Part shown: positions 17,143-24,939 of the stretch, piece after piece
Numbering within the stretch: the stretch's first letter is position 1
How the letters are laid out: every line of letters begins with the position of its first letter
DNA from: Lentibacillus kapialis
GTDB taxonomy: Bacteria > Bacillota > Bacilli > Bacillales > Amphibacillaceae
DNA: 62,824 nt
Assembly: GCF_014646635.1 (NCBI RefSeq)
Contig: NZ_BMNQ01000012.1
Span: forward strand, 1-62,824
Direction of reading: 5' to 3'
Translations under genes and position numbers: made by a program
The notes under the pieces: model-generated
Told to the model about the DNA's origin: nothing
Databases searched by the model: none
Seen by the model: the letters and a program-made list of their open reading frames with translations, nothing else

Positions 17143-17469
17143 TTACTTATTGTCTTCTTCTTTATCCATCGGGTTATCTTTATTGTTATCATTCGGAGTG
17201 CCGTCATTATCGTTTTGATCGTTGCCGTTCATGCCGTCCTGGTTTGTATCTGTTCCATCTTCGTTTGTGCCGTTATCGTTGTCGTTATCCAGCTGTGGAT
17301 CATCCTGGTTTTCACCGTTCATATCCGGATTATCTTCCTCCTGGTTCAGCGGCGCTTCGTCTTCATTATCGCCGGCCGGATCTTGCTGCTCATCATTTCC
17401 GCAGGCGGCAACAAGTGACAATGCCAAAATGGGTGCTCCAAATTTTATCAGCCATTTACGCTGTATCAT
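17143..17469 (-). CDS. Small Asp/Asn-rich lipoprotein
   Basis: About 108 residues. The signal peptide ends in the lipobox LSLVAAC with lipidation Cys at about residue 23; the rest is a low-complexity tail rich in Asp, Asn, Glu and Gly with no recognisable fold. Such acidic tails are common in surface proteins of halotolerant Bacillaceae. AAGGAGGG with 5-base spacing supports the ATG at 17469. Function unknown. The gene stands alone between repeats and has its own terminator. Confidence 0.8.
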   Translation of the reverse strand: MIQRKWLIKFGAPILALSLVAACGNDEQQDPAGDNEDEAPLNQEEDNPDMNGENQDDPQLDNDNDNGTNEDGTDTNQDGMNGNDQNDNDGTPNDNNKDNPMDKEEDNK

Positions 17470-17590
17470 GTTATCCCTCCTTTTCAAGTTCACTTTCGTT
17501 TATAGCTTAACCGTTTTCTTAGAAGTGATACTTGTTTTTTTGAAAATGATTTTTAAGAGGCAGTGCGATAGGTTGAGGGAAATAGAAAAA

Positions 17591-17613
17591 TTCCCCACAG
17601 CTTAGGTGGGGAA
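17591..17613. other. Isolated hairpin in the 17.5-17.7 kb gap
   Basis: TTCCCCAC / GTGGGGAA with loop AGCTTAG. No gene lies nearby in 17470-17712. It could be the end of a decayed insertion sequence, but nothing else supports that. Confidence 0.35.
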
Positions 17614-17712
17614 CCTACAGACATGTTATTTTATTCTGTACATAACTGGCATTAAGACCCCCACTTCAAGCTTGTGAAGGAAAGCCAAAAAAAATGAGCG
17701 GGAATCCGACTG

Positions 17713-18017
17713 TCCATTAGTGCCTGATTGGTTCAACTAACATTCCGTGGGGAAAACCGCCCCACGGAATGAAGTTTCGACTTTTCCACGCATCTTATGG
17801 TCTGTAAGCCGCCAAAAAACGCCGGCTAACTGACCATTAGTGCCTGATTGGTTCAACTAACATTCCGTGGGGAAAACCGCCCCACGGAATGAAGTTTCAC
17901 TTTTCCACGCATCTTATGGTCTGTAAGCCGCCAAAAAACGCCGGCTAACTGACCATTAGTGCCTGATTGGTTCAACTAACATTCCGTGGGGAAAACCGCC
18001 CCACGGAATGAAGTTTC
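17713..18017. repeat. Tandem ~120-bp repeat with a strong hairpin, 2.5 copies
   Basis: Unit starts at 17713, 17833 and 17952 (periods 120 and 119); the third copy stops after about 65 bp at the fabZ stop codon. Each copy carries the perfect 12-bp inverted repeat CATTCCGTGGGG / CCCCACGGAATG with a 7-base loop. Copies are nearly identical, so the duplication is recent or homogenised. It does not code. Confidence 0.92.
17980..18010 (-). terminator. Hairpin directly after fabZ (third repeat copy)
   Basis: The 12-bp hairpin of the last repeat copy ends 6 bases from the fabZ stop and could terminate transcription, although it has no T-run. If so, fabZ is followed by three such hairpins in a row. 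Confidence 0.5.
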
Positions 18018-18435
18018 ACTTTAAGGCAAAGGTGATTTCGCCTTCTGCGGCTACTTCGCCGTTGACGGTTGCAACACCTTTGCCTTTGCCGACCGGACCT
18101 TTCAAGCGGATGATCTCGACTTCCAGATGCAGCTGATCGCCCGGCTTTACCTGGCGTTTAAACCGACATTTTTCAAGTCCTGCGAGAAAACCGACCTTGC
18201 CCTGGTTTTCTTCAATGCCAAGCACGCAAATCGCGCCGGCCTGTGCCAGTGCCTCAACAATCAACACACCGGGCATGACCGGATAGTCAGGAAAATGTCC
18301 CTGGAAAAATGGCTCATTTGCCGTCACATTCTTGATTGCTTCAACCCGCTTGCCCTCTTCTATTTCCGTTACTTTATCAACCAGTAAAAATGGATAGCGG
18401 TGTGGTATGGTCTCCTTGATTTGGTCGATATCCAT
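18016..18435 (-). CDS. fabZ: 3-hydroxyacyl-ACP dehydratase
   Basis: Dehydrates 3-hydroxyacyl-ACP to trans-2-enoyl-ACP in type II fatty acid synthesis. The 139 residues are the usual length. [13 protein letters not shown] and [20 protein letters not shown] carry the active-site His and Glu of the hot-dog fold. AAAGGAG with 8-base spacing precedes the ATG. As in other Bacillaceae it follows mbl and an EpuA-like gene. Confidence 0.96.
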   Translation of the reverse strand: MDIDQIKETIPHRYPFLLVDKVTEIEEGKRVEAIKNVTANEPFFQGHFPDYPVMPGVLIVEALAQAGAICVLGIEENQGKVGFLAGLEKCRFKRQVKPGDQLHLEVEIIRLKGPVGKGKGVATVNGEVAAEGEITFALK

Positions 18436-18470
18436 GCAATCGCTCCTTTATATATGTAAGATATTGTTAT

Positions 18471-18696
18471 TATAAGAGGTTGTTCAAAAAGTCCGGTAAA
18501 CATGACACTTCGAATTTCTTCGTTGGCTTGTTTCTCCGCTCCTTGGAAAAGAAAAACACTTTTCCTGCGTGCGAAGCGGATTCAGGGTAGCCTTACTTGT
18601 GCTCATGTATCTAAAGGCATACATTCCGCTGCTCGAAACTGCGCCGTCTCGAACTTCTTGGTCCTTTTTATCCTCCTTTTTGAACACGCACTATAA
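18471..18696. mobile_element. 216-bp non-autonomous element (MITE) with TATAA target duplication
   Basis: The element occupies 18476-18691 between direct repeats TATAA (18471-18475 and 18692-18696). Its ends are inverted: GAGGTTGTTCAAAAAG at the left and, read inward from the right, GTGCGTGTTCAAAAAGG. It has no coding capacity. A 33-bp internally deleted relative with the same ends and the same duplication is at 55053-55085. It lies between fabZ and the EpuA-like gene. Confidence 0.8.
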
Positions 18697-18732
18697 CAGA
18701 GGCGCGCTGTTTTCAAGGGGAATTTCGGCATA

Positions 18733-18761
18733 AAACATGCCCGTGTGGAGCGGGCATGTTT
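18733..18761 (-). terminator. Hairpin after the EpuA-like gene
   Basis: Inverted repeat AAACATGCCCG / CGGGCATGTTT with a 7-base loop and a short T-rich tail. It probably separates the EpuA-like transcript from fabZ. Confidence 0.6.
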
Positions 18762-18768
18762 CGTTTTA

Positions 18769-18855
18769 TAACGTCAGAAAGTATAAATAATGGATAACTT
18801 TAATGGAAAAATTTCAGCACGCGCTATGAGACGAGGCGAATGCCGCGTTTTTCTA
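18769..18855 (-). repeat. 88-bp dispersed repeat, inverted degenerate copy
   Basis: Reverse orientation: begins TAACGTCAGAAAGTATAAAT and ends GAGGCGAATGCCGCGTTTTTC. The stem is eroded. It ends over the stop codon of the EpuA-like gene at 18853. Confidence 0.75.
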
Positions 18856-19224
18856 TTTTTTCACCACGATATCGATAATATGCTGCCATGTTTCCCACTT
18901 CAATGCGTCAGTCGGGTTACCGTCCCCAATCACACCATAGCCAACCATCACACCCACCAGAAGTGCGATTACCGAAAGAACGAGCACAACAATAAGCCGC
19001 AGCCAGATGGGAAAAATGCGGCGGCGCGGTTTTTTGTTTTGGCGCTTTTCCTCTTTCCGCTTTTTCCTTTGTTCTTTCCGTGCCGCTTTATCTGTTGAGA
19101 TTTCCCCCTGCTGTTTCTGATCTTCGCGCGTCACCTTGTCCGGAGTCTGTTCCTGCTGTTGTTCTTTTTCCTGTACTGCTGCATTACTGTGTTCTTCTGT
19201 TTTTTCTTTTTCGTCTGTTGGCAT
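18853..19224 (-). CDS. EpuA-like small membrane protein (often misnamed RNA polymerase beta subunit)
   Basis: A protein of 123 residues. The N-terminal 70 residues are highly charged and Gln/Glu/Lys-rich and cytoplasmic; a basic patch RKEQRKKRKEEKRQNKKPRRR precedes one membrane helix (LRLIVVLVLSVIALLVGVMVGYGVIG), and the C-terminal 25 residues (KWETWQHIIDIV) are outside. The helix and the tail match PF11772 (EpuA). Databases often call it DNA-directed RNA polymerase subunit beta, which it is not. It sits between mbl and fabZ as in other Bacillaceae. AAGGAG precedes the ATG at 19224. Confidence 0.83.
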   Translation of the reverse strand: MPTDEKEKTEEHSNAAVQEKEQQQEQTPDKVTREDQKQQGEISTDKAARKEQRKKRKEEKRQNKKPRRRIFPIWLRLIVVLVLSVIALLVGVMVGYGVIGDGNPTDALKWETWQHIIDIVVKK

Positions 19225-19502
19225 GGCATGTTTCTCCTTACATCTGTTGTTGCATATGACTCATCGCTGTCCGGATTTTTTAATCGTATTAGGGCTTTAT
19301 ATTTCGAATCCCTGTTTGCCGAATTTCATTATCATTATGATTTACATTACCACGACAGTCCAAATGTTGTCCATTTTACTGAATTGGCTCGATTCACCCG
19401 GCGCGGCTGACAAATACGGTACTCACTAAGGTCTGCACAAAGGATGCTTTTGCGCGTACAGACGTGCTCGCCAGCTGCCGTTTTACCAAAGTAATGAATC
19501 AA
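19225..19502. other. Intergenic region where flhO-flhP are expected
   Basis: In B. subtilis flhO and flhP (flagellar rod genes) follow mbl. This 278-bp gap has neither gene nor a recognisable remnant, and no repeat I can identify. Confidence 0.5.
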
Positions 19503-20504
19503 TCAGACAATCTTTTTCCGTTCAATTTTGTCAATATTCTCCAGCATGATGCCGGTTCCTTTGGCAACACAATCCATTGGGTCCTCAGACAGGAGGACGG
19601 GGACTTTCAGTTCATCAGCAAGCAGTCGGTCAATTCCGTGTGTCAACGCACCGCCGCCGGTCAAAATAACCCCGCGATCGATGATGTCAGCCGACAATTC
19701 AGGCGGTGTCTTCTCCAGCACCTGCTTGGCAGCGTGTACGATAATAGAAACCGGCTCCCGTAGTGCTTTTTCAATTTCCTCTGAATGAACTGTAATTGTA
19801 CGCGGCAAACCGGTCATCATATCACGACCGCGAATCTCCAGTTCCTCCTCGCGCGAACCTGCCCAGACAGTTCCCACATGAATTTTGATTTCCTCAGCCG
19901 TCCGTTCGCCAATCAGCAGTTTATACTCTTTTTTGATGTATTGCAGAATCTCCGCATCAAATTTGTCCCCGGCCATTTTAACCGTTTCAGCCGTTACGAT
20001 ATTACCCATCGACAACACCGCAGCATCCGTTGTGCCGCCGCCGATGTCCACAATCATGTTCCCGCTCGGCTGGTAAATCTCCATACCCGCACCGACCGCG
20101 GCCACTTTCGGTTCTTCTTCCAGATAAACTTTTTTGCCACCGGATTTTTCAGCCGCTTCTTTTATCGCCTTCTGTTCGACTTTCGTAATATTTGTCGGAC
20201 AGCAAATCAGCATCGTCGGTTTGGAGAAAAACCCTTTAACATTTATTTTATCAATAAAATGCCGCAGCATTGCTTCTGTCATATCAAAGTCGGCGATCAC
20301 ACCATCTTTTAATGGACGGATCGCATCAATATTGCCAGGCGTCCGCCCCACCATGCGGCGCGCCTCCTCCCCGACCTCAAGCACGCGGCCGGTATTGTTA
20401 TCAATTGCCACAACGGAGGGTTCATTCAACACAATTCCTTTTCCTTTTAAATGGATCAACACATTGGCCGTACCCAGGTCAATTCCGATATCCCTCGAAA
20501 ACAT
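19503..20504 (-). CDS. mbl: Rod-shape actin homologue Mbl
   Basis: Bacterial actin of 333 residues that organises cell-wall elongation along the membrane. IGIDLGTANVLIHLKGKGI (phosphate-1 loop), VDIGGGTTDAAVLS (phosphate-2) and GVILTGGGALTHGIDRLL (adenosine motif) are intact. I call it Mbl rather than MreB because it follows spoIIID as in B. subtilis and is not with mreCD. GGGAGG precedes the ATG at 20504. NERD gene 2 and its repeats lie between it and spoIIID, interrupting an otherwise conserved pair. Confidence 0.94.
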   Translation of the reverse strand: MFSRDIGIDLGTANVLIHLKGKGIVLNEPSVVAIDNNTGRVLEVGEEARRMVGRTPGNIDAIRPLKDGVIADFDMTEAMLRHFIDKINVKGFFSKPTMLICCPTNITKVEQKAIKEAAEKSGGKKVYLEEEPKVAAVGAGMEIYQPSGNMIVDIGGGTTDAAVLSMGNIVTAETVKMAGDKFDAEILQYIKKEYKLLIGERTAEEIKIHVGTVWAGSREEELEIRGRDMMTGLPRTITVHSEEIEKALREPVSIIVHAAKQVLEKTPPELSADIIDRGVILTGGGALTHGIDRLLADELKVPVLLSEDPMDCVAKGTGIMLENIDKIERKKIV

Positions 20505-20732
20505 TTATTTAATCCTCCCTGATATCAAATACTTCTCGTATCCATATGTAAACACATTACCGCTAATATTATATTTTACCACAAAACATTATATATAACT
20601 TCCATTTGCATAAAAATGCTTAGGAAAAATTCACTATGCAGCGGAAGTGTGTGACATCAAACCTGAAGAGGATACGAGGTCGGAAATAGCTGCCCTAATA
20701 GCCCTAGAGACGGGGTGATAATGTGGTTTTCC

Positions 20733-20892
20733 GGAACATGTTTGCGCTCTCCGGAACATGTTCGTGCTCTCGGGAACATGTTTCAGCTCTCGCGCCCATG
20801 TTTGCGCTCTCGGGAACATGTTTCAGCTCTCGGGAACATGTTTGCGCTCTCGGGAACATGTTTCAGCTCTCGCGCCCATGTTTCACCGTTCG
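20733..20892. repeat. 20-bp tandem array upstream of NERD gene 2 (about 8 units)
   Basis: Units of exactly 20 bp with core GGAACATGTT (AACATGTT is palindromic) followed by TGCGCTCTC, CGTGCTCTC or TCAGCTCTC. Two units carry CGCCCATGTT instead. The last unit is shortened to 19 bp and is followed by a degenerate GGAACAT. The repeat differs in sequence and period from the TCGCGCGA family. Confidence 0.95.
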
Positions 20893-21020
20893 GAACATCC
20901 TCGCTTTTCAATTTTAGATGAGTCTCATAATATTTTTAAAATAAATGCATTCTTAGCAGGAAATCGTATAAATATGTCGAATAATAAATTGATCAATCAT
21001 TTTCAATAAGGAGTGATGAC

Positions 21021-22064
21021 TTGTTCCCCACTACAATCATGCAACGAAATAAGCCACACGAGCTGCTAGCTTATGAAGCGCTGTTCAGGCGTATCCTGAA
21101 ACAGTATCGGCACCATGAAGCCATCGTTTCAGAATACAAACGAGCCAAGGCAGGTTATGATGGCGAGAAGAATGTTGACTACAAACTTTCCACTTATCCC
21201 TGCAAAGATTTCTTCGTTTTTCAAGGTGTCCGGTTGGAAAACCCTCCATTTTATTTTCAAATTGATTCGCTAATCCTGACAAAAAAGGCTCTTTATATAC
21301 TTGAGATAAAGAATCAGAAAGGAACTTTTAAATACGATTCCGAACAACGACAATTAACGCAGTCCGTAAATGGTGAAATAAAGTCGTATAAAGATCCGAT
21401 TTTACAAGCGGAAGCGCAAAAAACACATTTGCAGAGTTGGCTTGCACAGCATAATATCTTCAATATTCCGATTGAAACGCTCGTTGTTGTTGCTTACCCC
21501 TCAACTGTTATTGAAAATGTCACAAAAGATGCGGATGTTTATAACAAGATCATTCATAATGAAAGCCTCCACCATCAACTTGACAGACTTAGCTCAAATT
21601 ACACAAAGGACATCCTTACCAATTCAGATATCAAAAAATTGTGCCAGATTTTAATAAAGGGAAACATGCCGCTCCGAACAGATATCTTGCATTCGCACAA
21701 TATAGGCGAACACCATCTGATAAAAGGCATACCTTGTGAAAAATGCGATCAATATCCGATGAAACGCCTATACAAAAAATGGCAATGTCCTCGGTGCAAT
21801 GCCATCAGTTACAACGCCCATGAACGTGTTATTCTTGACCTTTTTCTTCTGCATGGCCCTACAATCACGAATAAACAATGCCGAGAATTGCTGCAAGTTG
21901 CTTCCAGAAAAACAATATATGTCATTTTAAACTCGATGAATCTCAAACATTCTGGCAATAATAGTGCCAGAGTTTACTACTCGCCATCGATTCAAGATTT
22001 TCCGCAACACTCATCAATACCTATCAAATTTAATAATGACTTTGCGAAACAGAGCTTATATTAA
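21021..22064 (+). CDS. NERD-domain nuclease-like protein with zinc ribbon and predicted HTH (NERD 2)
   Basis: A protein of 347 residues with the same plan as the product of 9166-10125 but little overall identity. The NERD domain has GE at 48-49, Asp82 in FQIDSLI and Glu95-x-Lys97 in YILEIKNQK; the zinc ribbon has C239-x2-C242 and C256-x2-C259; the C-terminal segment is helix-turn-helix-like (NKQCRELLQVASRKTIYVILNSM). The start is probably TTG at 21021, with AAGGAG 7 bases upstream; an ATG at 21039 is the alternative. It is one of few plus-strand genes here. Arrays of a 20-bp repeat end about 130 bases before it and start about 30 bases after it. Confidence 0.87.
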   Translation: MFPTTIMQRNKPHELLAYEALFRRILKQYRHHEAIVSEYKRAKAGYDGEKNVDYKLSTYPCKDFFVFQGVRLENPPFYFQIDSLILTKKALYILEIKNQKGTFKYDSEQRQLTQSVNGEIKSYKDPILQAEAQKTHLQSWLAQHNIFNIPIETLVVVAYPSTVIENVTKDADVYNKIIHNESLHHQLDRLSSNYTKDILTNSDIKKLCQILIKGNMPLRTDILHSHNIGEHHLIKGIPCEKCDQYPMKRLYKKWQCPRCNAISYNAHERVILDLFLLHGPTITNKQCRELLQVASRKTIYVILNSMNLKHSGNNSARVYYSPSIQDFPQHSSIPIKFNNDFAKQSLY

Positions 22065-22095
22065 TATGCTAAAGGGTTGGTTCATGGCACTCTCG

Positions 22096-22375
22096 CGCCC
22101 ATGTTTGCGCTCTCCGGAACATGTTTCGGCTCTCGGGAACATGTTTGTGCTCTCCGGAACATGTTTCAGCTCTCGGGAACATGTTTGCGCTCTCGGGAAC
22201 ATGTTTCGGCGCTCGGGAACATGTTTGCGCTCTCCGGAACATGTTTCGGCTCTCGGGAACATGTTTGCGCTCTCGGGAACATGTTTGTGCTCTCCGGAAC
22301 ATGTTCGTGCTCTCGGGAACATGTTTCAGCTCTCGCGCCCATGTTTGCGCCCTCCGGAACATGTTCGCCGTCTTG
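22096..22375. repeat. 20-bp tandem array downstream of NERD gene 2 (14 units)
   Basis: Fourteen units of exactly 20 bp from the family seen at 20733-20892, including the same CGCCCATG variant in the first unit and again in the thirteenth. The arrays on both sides of the gene therefore share ancestry at subtype level. Confidence 0.95.
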
Positions 22376-22408
22376 TCGCGCGTCCATCACGGCCAGCCAG
22401 GCATCACA

Positions 22409-22440
22409 AAACCCGGCCGTACTATCAGGGCCGGGTTTTT
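22409..22440. terminator. Bidirectional terminator between NERD 2 and spoIIID
   Basis: ACCCGGCC / GGCCGGGT with a 10-base loop, T5 on the plus strand and A-run before it (T-rich on the minus strand). It can end NERD 2 transcription through the array and spoIIID transcription from the other side. Confidence 0.85.
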
Positions 22441-22535
22441 CCAAAGTAGCTGCACCTCCTCCTTAGATGTAGACTATAGTGGTGTTGTGGTGTAACCACC
22501 TCCTTTAGTGGTCATCAATTGTGTTGATTTTCACT

Positions 22536-22820
22536 TTATCCTACTGGCTTGAAGGTGGGGTCCTCTGTTTTGCTATCATTTCTGTATTTGGTGCGTGTTG
22601 CTTCGCCTCCGCGGAGATGACGGATTGATTTGTTGTAATCGAGTACATCTTTGACCTGGTTATAGAGTTCGGGATCTATTTCTGGCAAGCGTTCTGTTAA
22701 GTCTTTGTGGACTGTGCTTTTGGAGACACCAAATGCTTTGGCAATCAATCGGACAGTTTTCCTCGTCTCCACGACATATCTGCCTATCCTGATTGTCCTT
22801 TCTTTGATGTAATCGTGCAC
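22536..22820 (-). CDS. spoIIID: Stage III sporulation transcriptional regulator SpoIIID
   Basis: A 94-residue mother-cell regulator that binds DNA through the helix-turn-helix VRLIAKAFGVSKSTVHKDLTERLP and modulates many sigma-E genes. Nearly identical to B. subtilis in MHDYIKERTIRIGRYVVETRKTV and NKSIRHLRGGEAT. The start codon is GTG at 22820 with GGAGG 8 bases upstream. It is separated from mbl by NERD locus 2 and from spoIIQ by the AimR-like pair. Confidence 0.97.
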   Translation of the reverse strand: MHDYIKERTIRIGRYVVETRKTVRLIAKAFGVSKSTVHKDLTERLPEIDPELYNQVKDVLDYNKSIRHLRGGEATRTKYRNDSKTEDPTFKPVG

Positions 22821-23422
22821 ACCATTCGCCTCCCTAAGTTGGATATTTCCGAGGTGTGGTTTGAGACAAGGTGATACATGTTACACTGTTCACTTATCTT
22901 CTGGACAATTCTTATGTGCAGCTCTGGCTGTATTTTATTTACAGGATCAACTGAAAAAAACCCCTTCGCATATGATGTTTGTATGTATTGGATGACAATT
23001 CGGATGGCTGGATGGAAAGCTACACAAGCTCTCACCTCAGACGATTCTGAATGCTTGGTTTGTAACATTTTATTAAAGTTAAGGGAGGATTATGATTAAA
23101 TTCGCACTTTGGTGAAATAGGGACAAGACGTATTTTTTACAACATTGCAGGAGCAGCTTCATTGTAAATGGAGGTGAATCAAAAAATCCCCGAAATCCAC
23201 AGCAGGCACCAGACCCTGGAAAATAATTCGGGAATCACTCGATTTTTTATTCTTTTTCAGATATAATAAAAAATGAAAATAGGGATACGGCTTGGCATTG
23301 ATGCTCGTTCTGCACAACTGAGCATATCAGAAAAACAAATCATTCCCGGATAAACGGTGTATGATGCTGTTGCAAAACATTTATCCGGAGTCTATTTTTT
23401 TATGAAGAATACCTCTCTGTCA
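22821..23422. other. Intergenic region upstream of spoIIID
   Basis: About 600 bp without a supported gene. A minus-strand frame of 94 codons (22784-23068) overlaps the spoIIID start and resembles nothing. Sigma-E control of spoIIID is expected; CATACAAA on the minus strand near 22980 resembles a sigma-E -10, but no fitting -35 is visible. The hairpin at 23346-23388 is listed separately. Confidence 0.4.
23346..23388. terminator. Hairpin downstream of the exported-peptide gene
   Basis: CCGGATAAA / TTTATCCGG with a 25-base loop; a T-run follows on the plus strand and a shorter one on the minus strand. It lies 35 bases past the peptide gene stop and may terminate that transcript. Confidence 0.5.
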
Positions 23423-23554
23423 CTACATCAAGTCTCCCAAATCCGGATCATAATTTACAATCGGCTGGTCGCCCGCTATACTTGTTGATCCAAACGGCAA
23501 TACACCTAACAGCAATGTTGCAACTACACCAAGCGAAACAATGAATTTTTTCAA
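23423..23554 (-). CDS. Exported signalling-peptide precursor (Phr/AimP-like)
   Basis: A 43-residue product, too short to be found without context. The start is TTG at 23554 with AGAGGAGC 6 bases upstream, giving LKKFIVSLGVVATLLLGV (read with Met first), a classic Sec signal peptide ending near TSIA. The tail GDQPIVNYDPDLGDLM would be the source of a mature peptide. It begins 92 bases after the AimR-like receptor gene on the same strand, the arrangement of aimR-aimP and rap-phr. The tail has no GA- or RGA-type end like phage AimP, so the signal is a different type. Processing is not shown. Confidence 0.7.
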   Translation of the reverse strand: MKKFIVSLGVVATLLLGVLPFGSTSIAGDQPIVNYDPDLGDLM

Positions 23555-23646
23555 TTTTAAGCTCCTCTCAATTAATGTAAAAGCCGACCCTATTTTCATA
23601 TTAAGCAAAATTATGTGTGCGTGTGGCATGTTTTTCAAACTGCAAA

Positions 23647-24684
23647 CTAACTGTTCAGTTTCCTTAGCGCATTTAACGGCAGTCTGCAGAAAAAGTAGTC
23701 GCTTCTTTTTTCAATAAATTGGTTGTACGATTGCAAGAGAATGGTTTTATCCTTCTTTGCGAGCCCCAAATAGTACAGTCTGAATGGTGTATTAATTTCT
23801 ATCCCGCTTAAAATAGCCTCTGCCCTTGCATCATTTCCTTTAGCTATTTCAATATGAGCCTGTTCACTCCTGTCCGTGGATGTAACGCCTTCAACCTCGT
23901 TAAAATGTGCTGCAATAAAAGGGATATTTTGCTGTTTGATTACCTCCACAACTTTATCCTGTCTTTCTTTTTGTGCAATTTTAAGTGCTTCTGTAAAGTG
24001 GTGCATTGCCTGAAAATATGTGTCAAACGTGTACGATAACCCAAGTGCAATGTGCAAACTTATTTTTATTTCGGGATTGGTTGTTTGCGTAAGAACCCGA
24101 AAAGCATATTTACGCGCCATGATCACTTCATTACGAACAAGATAATAAACGAATAAATTATGATACAGCCGGATGTAAAAAAACTCCAGCAAAAAGGCAT
24201 CATTGATTTTTCCGAATAAATTCTGCTGTTTATCCATGATGTTGCCTAATCTTCCATATTCACACCGCTTAAAATAAATGGATGTATTTATAAACTCGAG
24301 TAGACATTCAAGCTCAGCTTCCTCTGTCTGAAATGTTTGGACACATCTTAAAATTTCATTATCGGGATACCGTCTTTGCTTGCGGTCCAGTGTCAGCTGA
24401 TAAACATCGGCCCATTTGTGATTGGACGGCGATTTCGATAATCTGTTTTTGATAATGAGCTGCTGCAAATCGTCATAAAAGCCATGCATATATAGATATT
24501 CCATGCCTTTTTTTCTGATTTCTTCAGAGGTCGTCTCATGACAAAATTGCCGCATCAGTTGACGAACGGTGTGCTCATCGTAATGCTGCCGCAAGATCAA
24601 TAAAATTTGTTCGATTCCCAGTTCGTTATCCATTGCCAAATCTGCGATCGAATCAGGCATCATATTAGTCCTAAAACTTGACAT
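23647..24684 (-). CDS. AimR-like peptide receptor lacking the N-terminal HTH
   Basis: A protein of 345 residues, helical TPR-like. Compared with phage phi3T AimR as I recall it, the segments QILLILRQHYDEHTVRQLM, KGMEYLYMHGFYDDLQQLI, NHKWADVYQL and the end GLAKKDKTILLQSYNQF... DYFFCRLPLNALRKL align in order. Phage AimR has a DNA-binding N-terminus of about 35-50 residues; here only about 23 unrelated residues precede the alignable part, so it may not bind DNA directly. AGGTGG precedes the ATG at 24684. It lies between spoIIQ and spoIIID, far from phage genes, with a secreted-peptide gene just downstream. A role in sporulation control is my inference. Confidence 0.75.
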   Translation of the reverse strand: MSSFRTNMMPDSIADLAMDNELGIEQILLILRQHYDEHTVRQLMRQFCHETTSEEIRKKGMEYLYMHGFYDDLQQLIIKNRLSKSPSNHKWADVYQLTLDRKQRRYPDNEILRCVQTFQTEEAELECLLEFINTSIYFKRCEYGRLGNIMDKQQNLFGKINDAFLLEFFYIRLYHNLFVYYLVRNEVIMARKYAFRVLTQTTNPEIKISLHIALGLSYTFDTYFQAMHHFTEALKIAQKERQDKVVEVIKQQNIPFIAAHFNEVEGVTSTDRSEQAHIEIAKGNDARAEAILSGIEINTPFRLYYLGLAKKDKTILLQSYNQFIEKRSDYFFCRLPLNALRKLNS

Positions 24685-24842
24685 GAAGGCACCACCTCAT
24701 TAAAACAGGCATTTATTCGGCTATATAACAGAAATATATGAAAAATTACATCTGTTGCTATAATAACACAAAATTCGGCAAATAAAAGACATTTCCTTCG
24801 ACAAATTTCGCACAATTGATAGAAAACGTTCTGGAAAACGCG

Positions 24843-24874
24843 AAGAACCCTAGTTAATGATAACTAGGGTTCTT
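24843..24874. terminator. Perfect hairpin after spoIIQ
   Basis: 14-bp perfect inverted repeat AAGAACCCTAGTTA / TAACTAGGGTTCTT with loop ATGA, 66 bases downstream of the spoIIQ stop. It likely ends spoIIQ transcription and insulates the receptor gene. Confidence 0.75.
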
Positions 24875-24939
24875 ATACAAATAGATGAAACGTTTTGTGA
24901 TGTGGAAGATGAAGGATAAATTTTCATCTTCCGCATCGC

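Noticed and set aside
18853-19224. RNA polymerase beta subunit
   Set aside because: The name comes from database mislabelling of the EpuA family. The product is a small single-helix membrane protein without any RpoB feature.
22056-22495. Open frames through the 20-bp arrays, giving NMFALSGTC-like repeats
   Set aside because: Product of the repeat itself; open on both strands, with no ribosome site or known domain.
22784-23068. Minus-strand frame of 94 codons upstream of spoIIID
   Set aside because: It overlaps the spoIIID start, has no ribosome site and resembles no protein family I know.
23423-23554. Phage arbitrium peptide AimP and a resident prophage
   Set aside because: The tail lacks the usual AimP ending, and no integrase, repressor or structural phage genes surround it; treated as a chromosomal signalling pair.
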